Shown here: positions 1-9,235 of the stretch, piece by piece
Layout: each line of letters begins with the position of its first letter
How positions within the stretch are numbered: position 1 is the stretch's first letter
NCBI GenBank assembly: GCA_902626365.1
Contig: CACOFE010000006.1
Coordinates: forward strand, 1 to 63,911
From: an uncultured Bacteroidota bacterium
GTDB taxonomy: Bacteria > Bacteroidota > Bacteroidia > Flavobacteriales > Flavobacteriaceae
Direction: 5' to 3'
DNA: 63,911 nucleotides
The notes under the pieces: generated by a model
The model's input: the letters and a program-made list of their open reading frames with translations, nothing else
What the model was told of the DNA's origin: nothing
Database searches by the model: none
Program-made: the position numbers and the translations under genes

Positions 1-1017
1 GAAAGTGGAGTGCAGGCAGATATTCTTGTTTGTAGAACAGAACATGAATTAAATGATGAAATAAAAGAAAAATTAGCAAGATTTTGTAATGTAAATGTTG
101 ATTGTGTTATTGAATCAGTTGATGTCAACACTATTTATGATGTTCCCAATCACATGTATCGTGAATGTTTAGATAAAGTGGCACTAAAAAAGCTAAAACT
201 AAAATATAATGAGCCTGACCTAGATTCGTGGAATAATTTTCTAGATAAATATAAAAACCCAAAAGACACAATTAAAATTGCTCTGATTGGTAAATATGTT
301 GAGCTTCAAGACTCCTATAAATCTATATTGGAGTCATTTATTCATGCTGGAGCAGTAAATGAAGTAGATGTTAATATAACTCCTTTACATTCTGAATTTA
401 TAAATTCTGAAAATGTACATGATAAATTACAATCATTTAATGGAATTTTAGTAGCTCCTGGTTTTGGTGAAAGAGGCGTAGAGGGAAAAATTGAAGCAAT
501 TAAATATGTTAGATTAAACAATATCCCATTTTTTGGAATATGTTATGGAATGCAAATGGCTGTCATAGAATATGCTAGAAATATATTGAAGTTAGACGAT
601 GCAAATTCTACTGAGGTTAATCCTAATACAAAAAACCCGGTAATCGATTTGATGGAAGAACAAAAAAACATAACCGAAAAAGGCGGAACAATGAGATTAG
701 GTGCTTGGAAATGTGATATAACCAAGGAAACTTTATGTCATTCTGTTTATAAAACTGAAAATATTGAGGAAAGACATAGACACAGATATGAGCTAAATAA
801 TAAATATTTAAATCAATTAGAGGAAAATGGATTAGTAGCATCAGGAAAAAATAAGGATACTAATCTTGTTGAGGTTGTTGAAATTAAAGATCATCCATGG
901 TTTATGGGCGTTCAATTTCATCCCGAATACAAAAGTACAGTTTTATCACCTCATCCTTTATTTGTATCTTTTATTAGTGCAGCGATTTTAAACAAGAATA
1001 ATATAGATGGAAGATAA
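1..1017 (+). CDS. pyrG: CTP synthase, C-terminal part (5' end outside window)
   Basis: Makes CTP from UTP, ATP and glutamine in the cytoplasm. The frame is open from base 1 (it reads ESGVQADILVCRTE), so the GTG at base 10 is not a real start and roughly the first 200 residues of a ~540-residue protein lie upstream. What remains is the end of the synthetase domain (to about residue 85) and a complete class I glutamine amidotransferase domain: oxyanion loop PGFGERG, nucleophile Cys in FGICYGMQ (codon 541-543), and the His/Glu pair in QFHPEY (codons 919-921 and 925-927). The stop overlaps the yidC start by 11 bp, so the two genes are co-transcribed and probably translationally coupled; pyrG-yidC is a common flavobacterial pairing. 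Confidence 0.97.
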   Translation, partial: ESGVQADILVCRTEHELNDEIKEKLARFCNVNVDCVIESVDVNTIYDVPNHMYRECLDKVALKKLKLKYNEPDLDSWNNFLDKYKNPKDTIKIALIGKYVELQDSYKSILESFIHAGAVNEVDVNITPLHSEFINSENVHDKLQSFNGILVAPGFGERGVEGKIEAIKYVRLNNIPFFGICYGMQMAVIEYARNILKLDDANSTEVNPNTKNPVIDLMEEQKNITEKGGTMRLGAWKCDITKETLCHSVYKTENIEERHRHRYELNNKYLNQLEENGLVASGKNKDTNLVEVVEIKDHPWFMGVQFHPEYKSTVLSPHPLFVSFISAAILNKNNIDGR

Positions 1018-2872
1018 TAAAATTGACATTAACTCATTAATAGGGTTTTTTCTAATAGGTTTAATTTTTATAGGATGGTTATACTTAAATCCTCCACCAC
1101 CATCCTCAGAAGTAATTCAAACAATAGATAATGATGAAAGTATTGTAGAAGAGCCAGCTGAACAGGACTTGTCTGATATTCTTTCTGAATCCAAAATAGA
1201 TGAATATGATGATGATGATGATGAGGGCATTTTAAACTTTGAAAACTTATTGACTCAAAATGATGAGATTATATCAGTAGATGCTGATAAATTTATTGTT
1301 AAGTTTTCAACACTTGGAGGTCAAATCTCTTCATTACAACTAAAAGGTCACTTAAATTATTTGGGTAATCCGATCAATTTAATTGAATCCAATAATTCAT
1401 CTTTTAATTTAGATTTTACCACAAAAAATGGTAGAATATTTAACACAAAAGATCAAAAGTTTACACCATCCTTGATTGACCAAGGTTCAGTCAAAAAAGT
1501 ATCGATGAAGTTAGTCGTTTCTGAGGATGTTTTTATAGAATACATTTACACTGTTAATTTGACTGATTATATAATTGATTTGGATATAAACTCTAGAGGA
1601 TTCTATAATATACTTGATACAACTCAAAGATATAATTTAAATTGGGAGCTTAATGCATTTAGGAATTCCAAGAGCATTTCATATGAAAACAGATATTCTT
1701 ACCTAACTTATTATCATGACGAAGATAAGATTGATTACTTATCTATAAGCGGAGAAGATGAAGAAGATGAAGAAGATGTAAATTGGATATCCTTCAAACA
1801 ACATTTTTTCAGTTCTGTTTTGATATCGCCTAAGGAAAAACCATTTAAAAATGTTGAGTTTAAGTCTGAAGATTTGGTTCAGGATAATAGCACAGACACT
1901 TTATTTACTAAAAAATTTATTTCAAAAATACCTTTTGATTATGTTAATAGTGAGTTTGATAATTCTTTGAGATTTTATTTTGGACCTAATCAGTATTCAC
2001 AACTAAAAACCTACGAAATTGGTTTGGAGGAGAGCGTTGATTTTGGATGGGGCATTTTTGGGTTTATTAATAAAAATATTTTTGTTCCACTATATAGATC
2101 ATTGAGTAGCTTATTTCCTTTTGGAATTGCAATTATATTTATGACTATAATTGTAAGAATTGTACTTGCCCCAGTTTTATATAGTTCATATGTATCCCAG
2201 GCTAAAATGAAAATTTTAAGGCCAGAGTTGGATGAGATAAATCAGAAGTTTAAAGATAACGCAATGAAAAGGCAGCAAGAAATGATGTCTTTATACAGAA
2301 AAGCAGGAGCTAATCCGATGAGCGGATGTTTACCTGGGCTACTACAAATCCCTGTTTTCTATGCTTTATTTATGTTTTTCCCGTCGGCTTTTGACTTAAG
2401 ACAAAAGAGTTTTTTGTGGGCAGATGATTTATCAGCATATGATAGTATTCTTGATTTCGGCTTTTATATACCATTATACGGGGATCATGTTAGTTTATTT
2501 CCAATACTGGCATCCATATCTATATTTTTCTACATGAAAATGACTACTGGCCAGCAAATGGCGTCACAACCCCAACCTCAAGAGGGGATGCCTGATATGA
2601 GAAATATGATGAAGTATATGATATATTTTGCACCAATTATGATGATGGTATTCTTTAACAACTATTCAAGTGGATTAAGTTTATACTACTTTGTTTCAAA
2701 TCTTTTATCCATTGCCATTATGTTCACAATTAAGAACTATATTCTTGATGAGCGCAAAATAAGACAGCAAATACAATTCAATAAGTCACAACCCGTGAAA
2801 CCCCCTAGTAGATTTCAAAGAAGAATGCAAGCCATAATGGAAGAAGCTGAAAGGCAAAAAAAGAACAAATAG
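1007..2872 (+). CDS. yidC: Membrane protein insertase YidC
   Basis: Inserts and folds inner-membrane proteins, alone or with SecYEG. The 621 residues show the Gram-negative layout: an N-terminal membrane anchor (about 11-28), a tether with a very acidic stretch (about 39-75, including five consecutive Asp), a large periplasmic beta domain, then the conserved five-helix core from about residue 350. The core has the groove Arg in TIIVRIVLAP and the signature GCLPGLLQIPVFYALFMFF. A second acidic patch (EDEEDEED) lies in the beta domain near residue 248. The C-terminal tail is basic, as expected for ribosome contact. The ATG at 1007 overlaps pyrG by 11 bp. Confidence 0.98.
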   Translation: MEDNKIDINSLIGFFLIGLIFIGWLYLNPPPPSSEVIQTIDNDESIVEEPAEQDLSDILSESKIDEYDDDDDEGILNFENLLTQNDEIISVDADKFIVKFSTLGGQISSLQLKGHLNYLGNPINLIESNNSSFNLDFTTKNGRIFNTKDQKFTPSLIDQGSVKKVSMKLVVSEDVFIEYIYTVNLTDYIIDLDINSRGFYNILDTTQRYNLNWELNAFRNSKSISYENRYSYLTYYHDEDKIDYLSISGEDEEDEEDVNWISFKQHFFSSVLISPKEKPFKNVEFKSEDLVQDNSTDTLFTKKFISKIPFDYVNSEFDNSLRFYFGPNQYSQLKTYEIGLEESVDFGWGIFGFINKNIFVPLYRSLSSLFPFGIAIIFMTIIVRIVLAPVLYSSYVSQAKMKILRPELDEINQKFKDNAMKRQQEMMSLYRKAGANPMSGCLPGLLQIPVFYALFMFFPSAFDLRQKSFLWADDLSAYDSILDFGFYIPLYGDHVSLFPILASISIFFYMKMTTGQQMASQPQPQEGMPDMRNMMKYMIYFAPIMMMVFFNNYSSGLSLYYFVSNLLSIAIMFTIKNYILDERKIRQQIQFNKSQPVKPPSRFQRRMQAIMEEAERQKKNK

Positions 2873-2942
2873 TTTATTAGTCAGACTTAGGTTAATTTAT
2901 ATTTAGTGGCACAAACTTTGATTATTTTTAGATAAACAAGTT

Positions 2943-3023
2943 ATGGACATACCTAAATGTGGATGTGGAAATACACAAAATCCAAATGGTTATTGTGATG
3001 GTTCACATGTAAACAAGAATTAA
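2943..3023 (+). CDS. Micro CDGSH iron-sulfur protein, 26 residues
   Basis: A 26-codon ORF starting at ATG 2943 encodes a protein that is little more than an iron-sulfur motif: C6-G-C8 followed by PNGYCDGSH (C18, H22). In mitoNEET-type proteins three Cys and one His of this motif bind a 2Fe-2S cluster. The spacing from the second to the third Cys is ten positions here, against nine in the classical CxCx2(S/T)x3PxCDG(S/A/T)H pattern. An in-frame stop at 2919 rules out a long N-terminal extension. The stop is 2 bp before the TTG start of the FMN reductase gene, which suggests co-translation and a redox partnership (inference). Too short for most gene callers; the motif itself is unmistakable, while expression is unproven. 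Confidence 0.75.
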   Translation: MDIPKCGCGNTQNPNGYCDGSHVNKN

Positions 3024-3025
3024 AG

Positions 3026-3571
3026 TTGAAAAGAATAGTTGTAATTGGTGCAAGTAGTTCATCGAAGTCAATCAATAGGCAATTAGCTAATTATGCTGCT
3101 AAATCAATTTCAGTCGATACCGAAATTATAGATTTAAACCTGAATGATTTCGAAATGCCTATATATAGTGAAGATTTGCAAAATTCTTTGGGAATTCCTC
3201 AGAAAGCCCTTGATTTCAAAAGGGAAATTTCTGTGTCGGATGCTTTGGTTATATCCTTAGCTGAACACAACGGCTCATATACAGCAGCTTTTAAGAATAT
3301 ATATGACTGGATTTCTGTTATTGAGGCTGATGTATGGTGTAGTAAACCTATTCTTTTGCTATCTACTTCAAATGGAATAAGGGGAGGTAAAACAGTTCTT
3401 GAAACTGCCCACAGCAGATTTTCTAGAGACTACAAGTATAAAATACCTTACTTTTCACTACCTAGTTTTAATAAAAATTTTGATATAAATGAGGGTATTT
3501 TAGATGTCAGATTAAATCAAGATTTTCAAGCCGTAATTATAGATTTTGAAAATATTTTAAATGGAAATTAA
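3026..3571 (+). CDS. NADPH-dependent FMN reductase family protein
   Basis: A 181-residue flavodoxin-fold protein of the NADPH-dependent FMN reductase family. Near the N-terminus a beta strand (RIVVIGAS) is followed by the Ser-rich phosphate loop SSSSKSINRQL that grips FMN phosphate, and the second flavin loop is LAEHNGSYTAAFKNIYDW around residues 77-95. Such enzymes pass electrons from NAD(P)H to FMN, quinones or azo compounds; the actual substrate cannot be told. The start is TTG at 3026, two bases after the CDGSH stop, and fits the conserved MKRIVVIG opening. The end overlaps the pirin ATG by 11 bp. The order CDGSH, FMN reductase, pirin suggests a small oxidative or metal redox operon, which is inference. 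Confidence 0.85.
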   Translation: MKRIVVIGASSSSKSINRQLANYAAKSISVDTEIIDLNLNDFEMPIYSEDLQNSLGIPQKALDFKREISVSDALVISLAEHNGSYTAAFKNIYDWISVIEADVWCSKPILLLSTSNGIRGGKTVLETAHSRFSRDYKYKIPYFSLPSFNKNFDINEGILDVRLNQDFQAVIIDFENILNGN

Positions 3572-4307
3572 TTTTTATCCGCCTAGCAAACAAGTAAATG
3601 GTAATTTCAATTTTGGTGAGATACTTGAAAAAAAACCAATTGGATTTCCTCAAGATGGCGGACAATTGAAGCCTTTTTCAAATCTATTTTACTGGGCCCA
3701 TGCATGGACTCCAGAAAAAAGAAGTACTATTGGTTTGCATCCCCATCAGGGTTTTGAAATATGTACTTTTGTTTTAAAAGGAAGTATAAATCATTACGAT
3801 ACTCAGTTGAATAAATGGATTAGACTCGACGAAGGTGATGTTCAAATAATCAGATCTGGAAATGGAATTTCCCACTCCGAGGAAATTCTTGAAAAATCCG
3901 AAATATTTCAAATATGGTTTGATCCAGATTTATCAAAATCACTTAAGAAAACCGCTTCTTACAATGATTATAAAAATGATAAGTTTGAGTTCACCAAATT
4001 TGAAAATTATACCATAAAACATATTCAAAATAAAAATTCAAAAATGTGGATGGATTCTGAAGATATAGTTATTAATGAATATTTTATTGACAAATCTTCA
4101 TCGGTTGATATTAAAATTAAAAATGACAAGATTCATTCCTTTTTCTTATATGATGGTGAGGTTTTTCTTAAAGAGTTAAATTTCAAAAAAGGAGATTTCT
4201 TTACCATTTCTGATGCTAAAAATATTGTCGTAAAGACGCAAAAAGAATCTAAACTTTTTGAGATTTCATCCCCAATTAAACCTTCTTACAAGACATATTT
4301 TAATTAA
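3561..4307 (+). CDS. Pirin family bicupin protein
   Basis: A 248-residue bicupin of the pirin/YhhW type. The N-terminal cupin is well conserved and keeps a full metal site: HPHQGFE (His-x-His) and ISHSEE (His-x-Glu), together with the family strings GDVQIIRSGNGISHSE. YhhW-like members can act as quercetin 2,3-dioxygenases, while others are redox-sensing iron proteins; the sequence does not decide between these. The C-terminal cupin is degenerate, as is usual. It overlaps the FMN reductase gene by 11 bp and is 24 bp upstream of mnmA, so all belong to one (+)-strand unit. Confidence 0.88.
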   Translation: MEINFYPPSKQVNGNFNFGEILEKKPIGFPQDGGQLKPFSNLFYWAHAWTPEKRSTIGLHPHQGFEICTFVLKGSINHYDTQLNKWIRLDEGDVQIIRSGNGISHSEEILEKSEIFQIWFDPDLSKSLKKTASYNDYKNDKFEFTKFENYTIKHIQNKNSKMWMDSEDIVINEYFIDKSSSVDIKIKNDKIHSFFLYDGEVFLKELNFKKGDFFTISDAKNIVVKTQKESKLFEISSPIKPSYKTYFN

Positions 4308-4331
4308 TATCATAATTATTAACTTTACAGC

Positions 4332-5519
4332 GTGAAAAAAGTTATTGTTGGTCTTTCTGGAGGCGTTGACTCAAGTGTAAGTGCTTTGTTATTAAAGCAG
4401 CAAGGATATGAAGTCATTGGACTTTTTATGAAGAATTGGCATGATGAAAGTGTAACCATTTCTGATGAGTGTCCTTGGTTAGATGATAGTAATGATGCAA
4501 TGTTGATTGCTGAAAAATTAGGAATTCCTTTCCAAACTGTTGATTTAAGCAAAGAATACCATTCTAGGATTATCGATTACATGTTCAACGAATATGAAAA
4601 TGGAAGAACCCCAAATCCAGATGTTTTATGTAATCGTGAGATTAAATTTGATATATTTCTTAAAATAGCACTTGATCTTGGTGCAGACTATATTGCCACA
4701 GGGCATTACTGTCAAGTAAATAAAATTAATAAGGATAATAAAGAGATATACAGATTAATCGCAGGTGCTGATGAAAAAAAAGATCAATCATATTTTCTGT
4801 GTCAACTAAATCAAAAACAGCTTTCAAAGGCAATCTTTCCTATTGGTCATTTAACAAAGTCTGATGTTAGGGATATAGCAAAAAAGAATGATTTAATCAC
4901 TGCTGATAAAAAAGATTCTCAAGGATTATGTTTTGTGGGAAAGGTAAAACTACCTGATTTTTTAAAACAAAGACTTACTCCGAAAAAAGGCAAAGTAATC
5001 AAAATTGATTCTGAATCAGTAAAACAGGAGATAGATTTAAATGAAGTTAAATCAAAAGAGAAGCAATTAGAATTGTTAAGTTCGCCTTTTTCATTTTCGT
5101 CTGATGATGGTGAGGAGATCGGTGAACATCATGGGGCATACTATTACACAGTTGGACAAAGAAAAGGTTTAAATATTGGTGGCTTTAGTGAACCTCTTTT
5201 TGTACTTGAAACGGATGTTTCTAAAAATTTAATTTATGTAGGAATGGGAGAGTCGCACCCTGCATTATATAAAAAGGCCCTTTTTGTAAAATCAAATGAA
5301 ATTCATTGGATTAGAGAAGATTTAAAAATAAATGAAAATGAAACAATGAATATTGAATTTAGAATCAGATATAGACAACCATTACAATCCGGAACTATTT
5401 ATAGATTCAAAAAGGGTTTATATATTCTTTTTGACAAACCAATTTCATCTGTTACCAGTGGTCAATTTGTAAGTTGGTATATTTATGATGAACTAATAGG
5501 TTCAGGAACAATAAATTAG
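4332..5519 (+). CDS. mnmA: tRNA-specific 2-thiouridylase MnmA
   Basis: Installs sulfur at C2 of the wobble uridine (U34) of tRNA-Lys, -Glu and -Gln, receiving persulfide sulfur from a Tus-type or IscS donor. The 395-residue protein has the PP-loop SGGVDSSV at 9-16, the first catalytic Cys in [11 protein letters not shown] (residue 100) and the second in SQGLCFVG (residue 200), plus GHYC and GQRKGL motifs. It is about 30 residues longer than the E. coli enzyme because of a charged insertion around residues 230-260, a feature I associate with Bacteroidetes members. The start is GTG at 4332. The TAG stop overlaps the convergent aroE stop in the shared 4-mer TTAG at 5516-5519. Confidence 0.97.
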   Translation: MKKVIVGLSGGVDSSVSALLLKQQGYEVIGLFMKNWHDESVTISDECPWLDDSNDAMLIAEKLGIPFQTVDLSKEYHSRIIDYMFNEYENGRTPNPDVLCNREIKFDIFLKIALDLGADYIATGHYCQVNKINKDNKEIYRLIAGADEKKDQSYFLCQLNQKQLSKAIFPIGHLTKSDVRDIAKKNDLITADKKDSQGLCFVGKVKLPDFLKQRLTPKKGKVIKIDSESVKQEIDLNEVKSKEKQLELLSSPFSFSSDDGEEIGEHHGAYYYTVGQRKGLNIGGFSEPLFVLETDVSKNLIYVGMGESHPALYKKALFVKSNEIHWIREDLKINENETMNIEFRIRYRQPLQSGTIYRFKKGLYILFDKPISSVTSGQFVSWYIYDELIGSGTIN

Positions 5520-6253
5520 TTATTCCATACACTCCAGGATTCATTTGCTTGAATTTCAAGCATCTCTAATCCGTTTTTTGTTTTGCATCCTAGTTTTCTT
5601 CCTTTTTTTAAAAATAGTGATTCAATTGGGTTATAAACTAAGTCATATAAGATATGATCTTTAGTCAAAAATTCATATGGGATATCTGGACAGTTATTTA
5701 TATTTGGAAAAGTTCCAACTGGAGAACAATTTATTATCATTTTAAATTTGTTTAGTATTACTTCATTAAGATTTTCATAAACAAATTCAGATTTACCTTC
5801 TTTTCTTGAAACAGTACTATAGTTAATTTTTAATTTTTTTAGGACATATTTGACTGCTTTGGAAGCACCACCACTCCCAAGAATTAATGTATTTTTAGGT
5901 ATTTTATTTTCAATCAATGAAATTAATGACTTTTCAAAACCAATACCATCAGTATTGAATCCTATATTTTTATTATCAATTTTTTTTATAGTATTAACAG
6001 CCCCTATATCTTTCGCCACTTCATCAATTTCATCAAGAAACTTTATAATTTCTTCTTTGTATGGAATAGTGACATTATAACCAGAAATTGAATTATTTTG
6101 TAAAATTGATTCAATTTCTGAAATATTTACAATATCAAAGTTTGAATAAGTATAATCTAGATTTTCTTTTTTAAATTTTTCCGAAAAATATTTCTTTGAA
6201 AAACTATAATCTATATTTTTTCCTATTAAGCCAAATTTTTTACTTTTTTTCAT
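5516..6253 (-). CDS. aroE: Shikimate dehydrogenase
   Basis: Reduces 3-dehydroshikimate with NADPH in the chorismate pathway. The 245 residues show the substrate-binding Ser pair in YSFSKKYF near residue 17, the catalytic Lys in NVTIPYKEE, the catalytic Asp in NTDGIGF, and the NADP loop GSGGASKAV. The C-terminal signature is GLEMLEIQA. It is shorter than E. coli AroE (272) but normal for flavobacteria. Its ATG lies inside the end of the downstream-encoded DUF368 gene (14-bp overlap), so it is the last gene of the (-) unit 9139 to 5516. There is no other aromatic pathway gene in the window. Confidence 0.95.
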   Translation of the reverse strand: MKKSKKFGLIGKNIDYSFSKKYFSEKFKKENLDYTYSNFDIVNISEIESILQNNSISGYNVTIPYKEEIIKFLDEIDEVAKDIGAVNTIKKIDNKNIGFNTDGIGFEKSLISLIENKIPKNTLILGSGGASKAVKYVLKKLKINYSTVSRKEGKSEFVYENLNEVILNKFKMIINCSPVGTFPNINNCPDIPYEFLTKDHILYDLVYNPIESLFLKKGRKLGCKTKNGLEMLEIQANESWSVWNN

Positions 6254-7199
6254 AACTACTTAAAAACACTACTATAGCTATACCAGTAAATATAAATATA
6301 ATAGCATAAAATGTTTCATAATTGAACTCGGGTAAATATCTAACTATTTTATATTCGTTCTCTAAACTTAACGTAGATTTCCATGGCCAAATTACTCCTA
6401 AAGAACCAATAATGAAACCAAATATAATAGAATTACAAAGTTGGTTGAATTTACTTAGTAAATAACCTAGAATTTTAGATAATGAAATTAGTCCAGTTAT
6501 TGAACCAAGAGTAAATACTGATAGCACCTTTAAATAATTGATACGGACATCACTATATATATTTGAAAAGTCACCTCTTAATATCTCACTAAAGCTGTCA
6601 TATACAGCATTAACCGAATCAACCAGTAGTAATACATAGTTACCCATTAACATAAGTAAAAAGGATCCCGAGAGACCCGGTAAAATCATTCCACTAACAC
6701 TTATTATTCCACAAATAAAAACAAAATACAGGTTGTCATTTTCTTGTGATGGATTTGCAAAACTTAAAAAAACACCTATTGAAGTTCCAATTATAATGAA
6801 ACAAATATTTTTGAAGTTTTTTAAGTCGATAATTGTTCTAAGATGAAAAATAGTTCCTATTACTAATCCAAAAAAAAGACTCCATACATATATTTCAAAA
6901 TTATTTAATAATACGTCTAATATCTTTGAAGTTGAAAAGTAACTAATTACTATTCCTAACGAGATAAGAACCAAAAATTTACCATTAACATGAGTAAAAA
7001 AATCTTTGAATTTACCCTTAAATAGATATTTTAAAGCTATTTTATCTAATCTTTTTAAGCTAAAGATTAATTCCTCATAAAAACCAATTGCTATTGCAAC
7101 TAAGCCTCCAGAAACACCTGGAATCTTATTAGCAGTTCCCATAAGTATCCCATTAATTAGAATTTTTAAATAATTTGATCTTGGTTTTTTATCTTTCAT
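6240..7199 (-). CDS. DUF368 family protein (putative undecaprenyl-phosphate translocase), second copy
   Basis: A polytopic membrane protein of 319 residues. DUF368 (PopT) proteins were recently shown to return undecaprenyl phosphate across the inner membrane, feeding peptidoglycan, LPS and other cell-surface polymers. The family's internal inverted repeat is visible: IPGVSGGLVAIAIGFYEEL near residue 25 and LPGLSGSFLLMLMG near residue 170, each the Pro-Gly-x-Ser-Gly re-entrant hairpin. About eight to nine hydrophobic segments follow. It begins at the base next to the stop of a close paralogue (7200-8060) and overlaps aroE by 14 bp. Function is by family; specificity is unknown. Confidence 0.88.
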   Translation of the reverse strand: MKDKKPRSNYLKILINGILMGTANKIPGVSGGLVAIAIGFYEELIFSLKRLDKIALKYLFKGKFKDFFTHVNGKFLVLISLGIVISYFSTSKILDVLLNNFEIYVWSLFFGLVIGTIFHLRTIIDLKNFKNICFIIIGTSIGVFLSFANPSQENDNLYFVFICGIISVSGMILPGLSGSFLLMLMGNYVLLLVDSVNAVYDSFSEILRGDFSNIYSDVRINYLKVLSVFTLGSITGLISLSKILGYLLSKFNQLCNSIIFGFIIGSLGVIWPWKSTLSLENEYKIVRYLPEFNYETFYAIIFIFTGIAIVVFLSSYEKK

Positions 7200-8060
7200 T
7201 TAATCTTTTTTTATTTTTTCTAATAGTATAACTATTACAAAACCTAAAATAACAAGAGATATTGATAAGAATAAATTAAGATTTGATAATTCTGTAGAAA
7301 AGCTTTTATTCCATGGCCATACATTTTCAATTGATCCAATTACTAATCCCAACATAATAGTGTAGGTGGCATCTCTATGATTATTAAACAGATACTTCAG
7401 AATTTTGCTGAAACCTAATAATCCGATTATAGCACCCGAAATAAATGTAAATATTACAATTATTTCTAAATTATCAAGAGCCTTAATCAAATAGGCATAA
7501 ACCCCTAAAATTACAAGTATTAATGAGCCTGAAATACCTGGTAAAATCATAGCGGATGAAGCAATTATGCCAGAAAATAAAATATACAATAAACTTATCT
7601 CATCAGTATCATAAGCAGAAAATGACGAAAGGAAAATAGAAAAGATTATAGATATGATTAAAAAAAAGAAGTTTAAATTATGCCATTGGTTAATCAATTT
7701 GTAAATAACATACACTGTTGCAAATATTAATCCTAAAAAAAATGACCAAATAAATAGAGGAAAGATTTCTAGAAAACTGGCTGAAATTTTAACAAAAGAA
7801 ATTAAGCTAATTCCAATTCCTGAAACAAGTACTAATAAAAAGTTTCCATTTAATTTTTCCCAAAAAGATTTGAAACCCTTGTTTATTAATTTGGAAAAAA
7901 GACTGATTTTTAATTCGCTAATTGACTCAATTAGCTCTTCATAAATCCCTAATAATAAAGCGATTGTTCCCCCAGATATCCCTGGCATTGCGTCTGCAAT
8001 ACCCATAAAAATCCCTTTAAAAAACAAGGTGATATAATCTGATGTATTTCTGCTTCGCAT
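7200..8060 (-). CDS. DUF368 family protein (putative undecaprenyl-phosphate translocase), first copy
   Basis: 286 residues, the paralogue of the gene just downstream. It keeps both hallmark hairpins, MPGISGGTIALLLGIYEELI near residue 25 and LPGISGSLILVILGVY in the middle, and the family string near the C-terminus ending in ENVWPWNKS, matched by IWPWKS in the other copy. Both are therefore probably intact transporters. The two genes abut with no spacer, so a tandem duplication with later divergence is the simplest reading. The copies differ in length by 33 residues. It is 20 bp downstream of a TPR-protein gene. Confidence 0.88.
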   Translation of the reverse strand: MRSRNTSDYITLFFKGIFMGIADAMPGISGGTIALLLGIYEELIESISELKISLFSKLINKGFKSFWEKLNGNFLLVLVSGIGISLISFVKISASFLEIFPLFIWSFFLGLIFATVYVIYKLINQWHNLNFFFLIISIIFSIFLSSFSAYDTDEISLLYILFSGIIASSAMILPGISGSLILVILGVYAYLIKALDNLEIIVIFTFISGAIIGLLGFSKILKYLFNNHRDATYTIMLGLVIGSIENVWPWNKSFSTELSNLNLFLSISLVILGFVIVILLEKIKKD

Positions 8061-8080
8061 ATTAAAATTCTAGTGTTAAA

Positions 8081-9139
8081 CTAGTAATTTTTTGTTGAAG
8101 TTTTAGATAAGCAGTTTAAATATATTTTCCAGTATTTAGATTTTTCTTGATTTAGTTTGATTGCTTTTTCAATATATTCTATCGCTCTTTTGAATTTTTT
8201 TTCTCTGTAGTAAAACATTGATAGCCTAAAAAAAGCTTTATCCATATTTGGATCATTGTTAATACACTTAAAATAATAGTCTAGAGAATTTTCATAATCA
8301 TATTTTTTCTCAAAGCAAAATGCTATCCTAAATAGGGCATAGGATGAGTTGGGATTAATAGAAATTATTTCTTTGTAGTTGTCAATAGCTTCATCATATT
8401 TTTTCATCTTCTCTAATAATTTACCTTTATCTATGTATGGACTTGTAAATGAATCATCTGAAAAAATCGCATAATCAAATGCAGCAATTGCTTCATTATA
8501 CATTTTAATTTTTACATAGCTTTTTCCAAGATTATGCCATCCAATTTCGCTATATGGATTTCTAGATAAATATTCTTTCAAGAATATGATTAGTCCTTTG
8601 GTATCTCTAATCATTTCATAACAATAAAGAATATTATATATAGCACTGTGGTCAAGATAATCATAGTTTAGACTTTTCTTAAAATAATAACTAGATTTTG
8701 AAAAGTTTTCAATGAATAAATATTCTATTCCAATCTGATAAAATAATTCACTATTATTTTTATAATTATTAATTATGCTTTTTAGTAAAGAGATTGATTT
8801 ATTGTGTTTTTTTTGCTTAGATAGAATACTAGATTTTAAAATTATTGCTTCATAATTATTATTTTCTATCATAATTATAGAATTTGCTAAATCTAAAGCA
8901 TTATCTAATTTATCTTCTTGTATAAAAATTTCAATTTCAAATAAGCTTAAATTAGTATTTGATGGGTGTTGACTTAGTGATAATTTTAGAGCTCTTTTTG
9001 CGTAAGCTAATTTTCCAGAATCTAAATAATATGAAATAATGTTTTCAAATTCTAAAGAGTCAAAGAAAAGAACTTTATTTTCCTTAACCATTTTTTCGAA
9101 TTTGCTAATCGAAAAGTTTATGTCATTCACATTATCCAT
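8081..9139 (-). CDS. Tetratricopeptide repeat protein
   Basis: 352 residues, almost wholly helical TPR units. About eight to nine repeats can be followed; the clearest are around residues 205-330 (for example IGWHNLGKSYVKIKMYNEAIAAFDYAI, then KYDEAIDNYKEII, then KFKRAIEYIEKAI, given here in pieces). No signal peptide or membrane segment is visible, so it is probably a cytoplasmic scaffold. A protein of this type is common beside DUF368 and aroE genes in flavobacteria, which hints at a link with envelope synthesis, but no function can be assigned. Start at ATG 9139, preceded by a 92-bp gap. Confidence 0.85.
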   Translation of the reverse strand: MDNVNDINFSISKFEKMVKENKVLFFDSLEFENIISYYLDSGKLAYAKRALKLSLSQHPSNTNLSLFEIEIFIQEDKLDNALDLANSIIMIENNNYEAIILKSSILSKQKKHNKSISLLKSIINNYKNNSELFYQIGIEYLFIENFSKSSYYFKKSLNYDYLDHSAIYNILYCYEMIRDTKGLIIFLKEYLSRNPYSEIGWHNLGKSYVKIKMYNEAIAAFDYAIFSDDSFTSPYIDKGKLLEKMKKYDEAIDNYKEIISINPNSSYALFRIAFCFEKKYDYENSLDYYFKCINNDPNMDKAFFRLSMFYYREKKFKRAIEYIEKAIKLNQEKSKYWKIYLNCLSKTSTKNY

Positions 9140-9221
9140 ATCAAATCATCTCTATATATTAAAAATAATTATGATTTGTTTTAAAATGAATCAGTGGATT
9201 TTAAACTTCTTAACAAACTAA

Positions 9222-9235
9222 TTAACACCTGTTAA
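9222..9235. repeat. Inverted repeat TTAACA-N2-TGTTAA over the aminotransferase stop
   Basis: The 14-mer TTAACACCTGTTAA has two perfect 6-bp arms. It covers the stop codon of the aminotransferase gene and lies 83 bp upstream of the TPR gene start. The same arms recur at 58871-58884. No T-run follows on either strand, so it is not an intrinsic terminator. It may be a protein binding site or chance. Confidence 0.4.
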
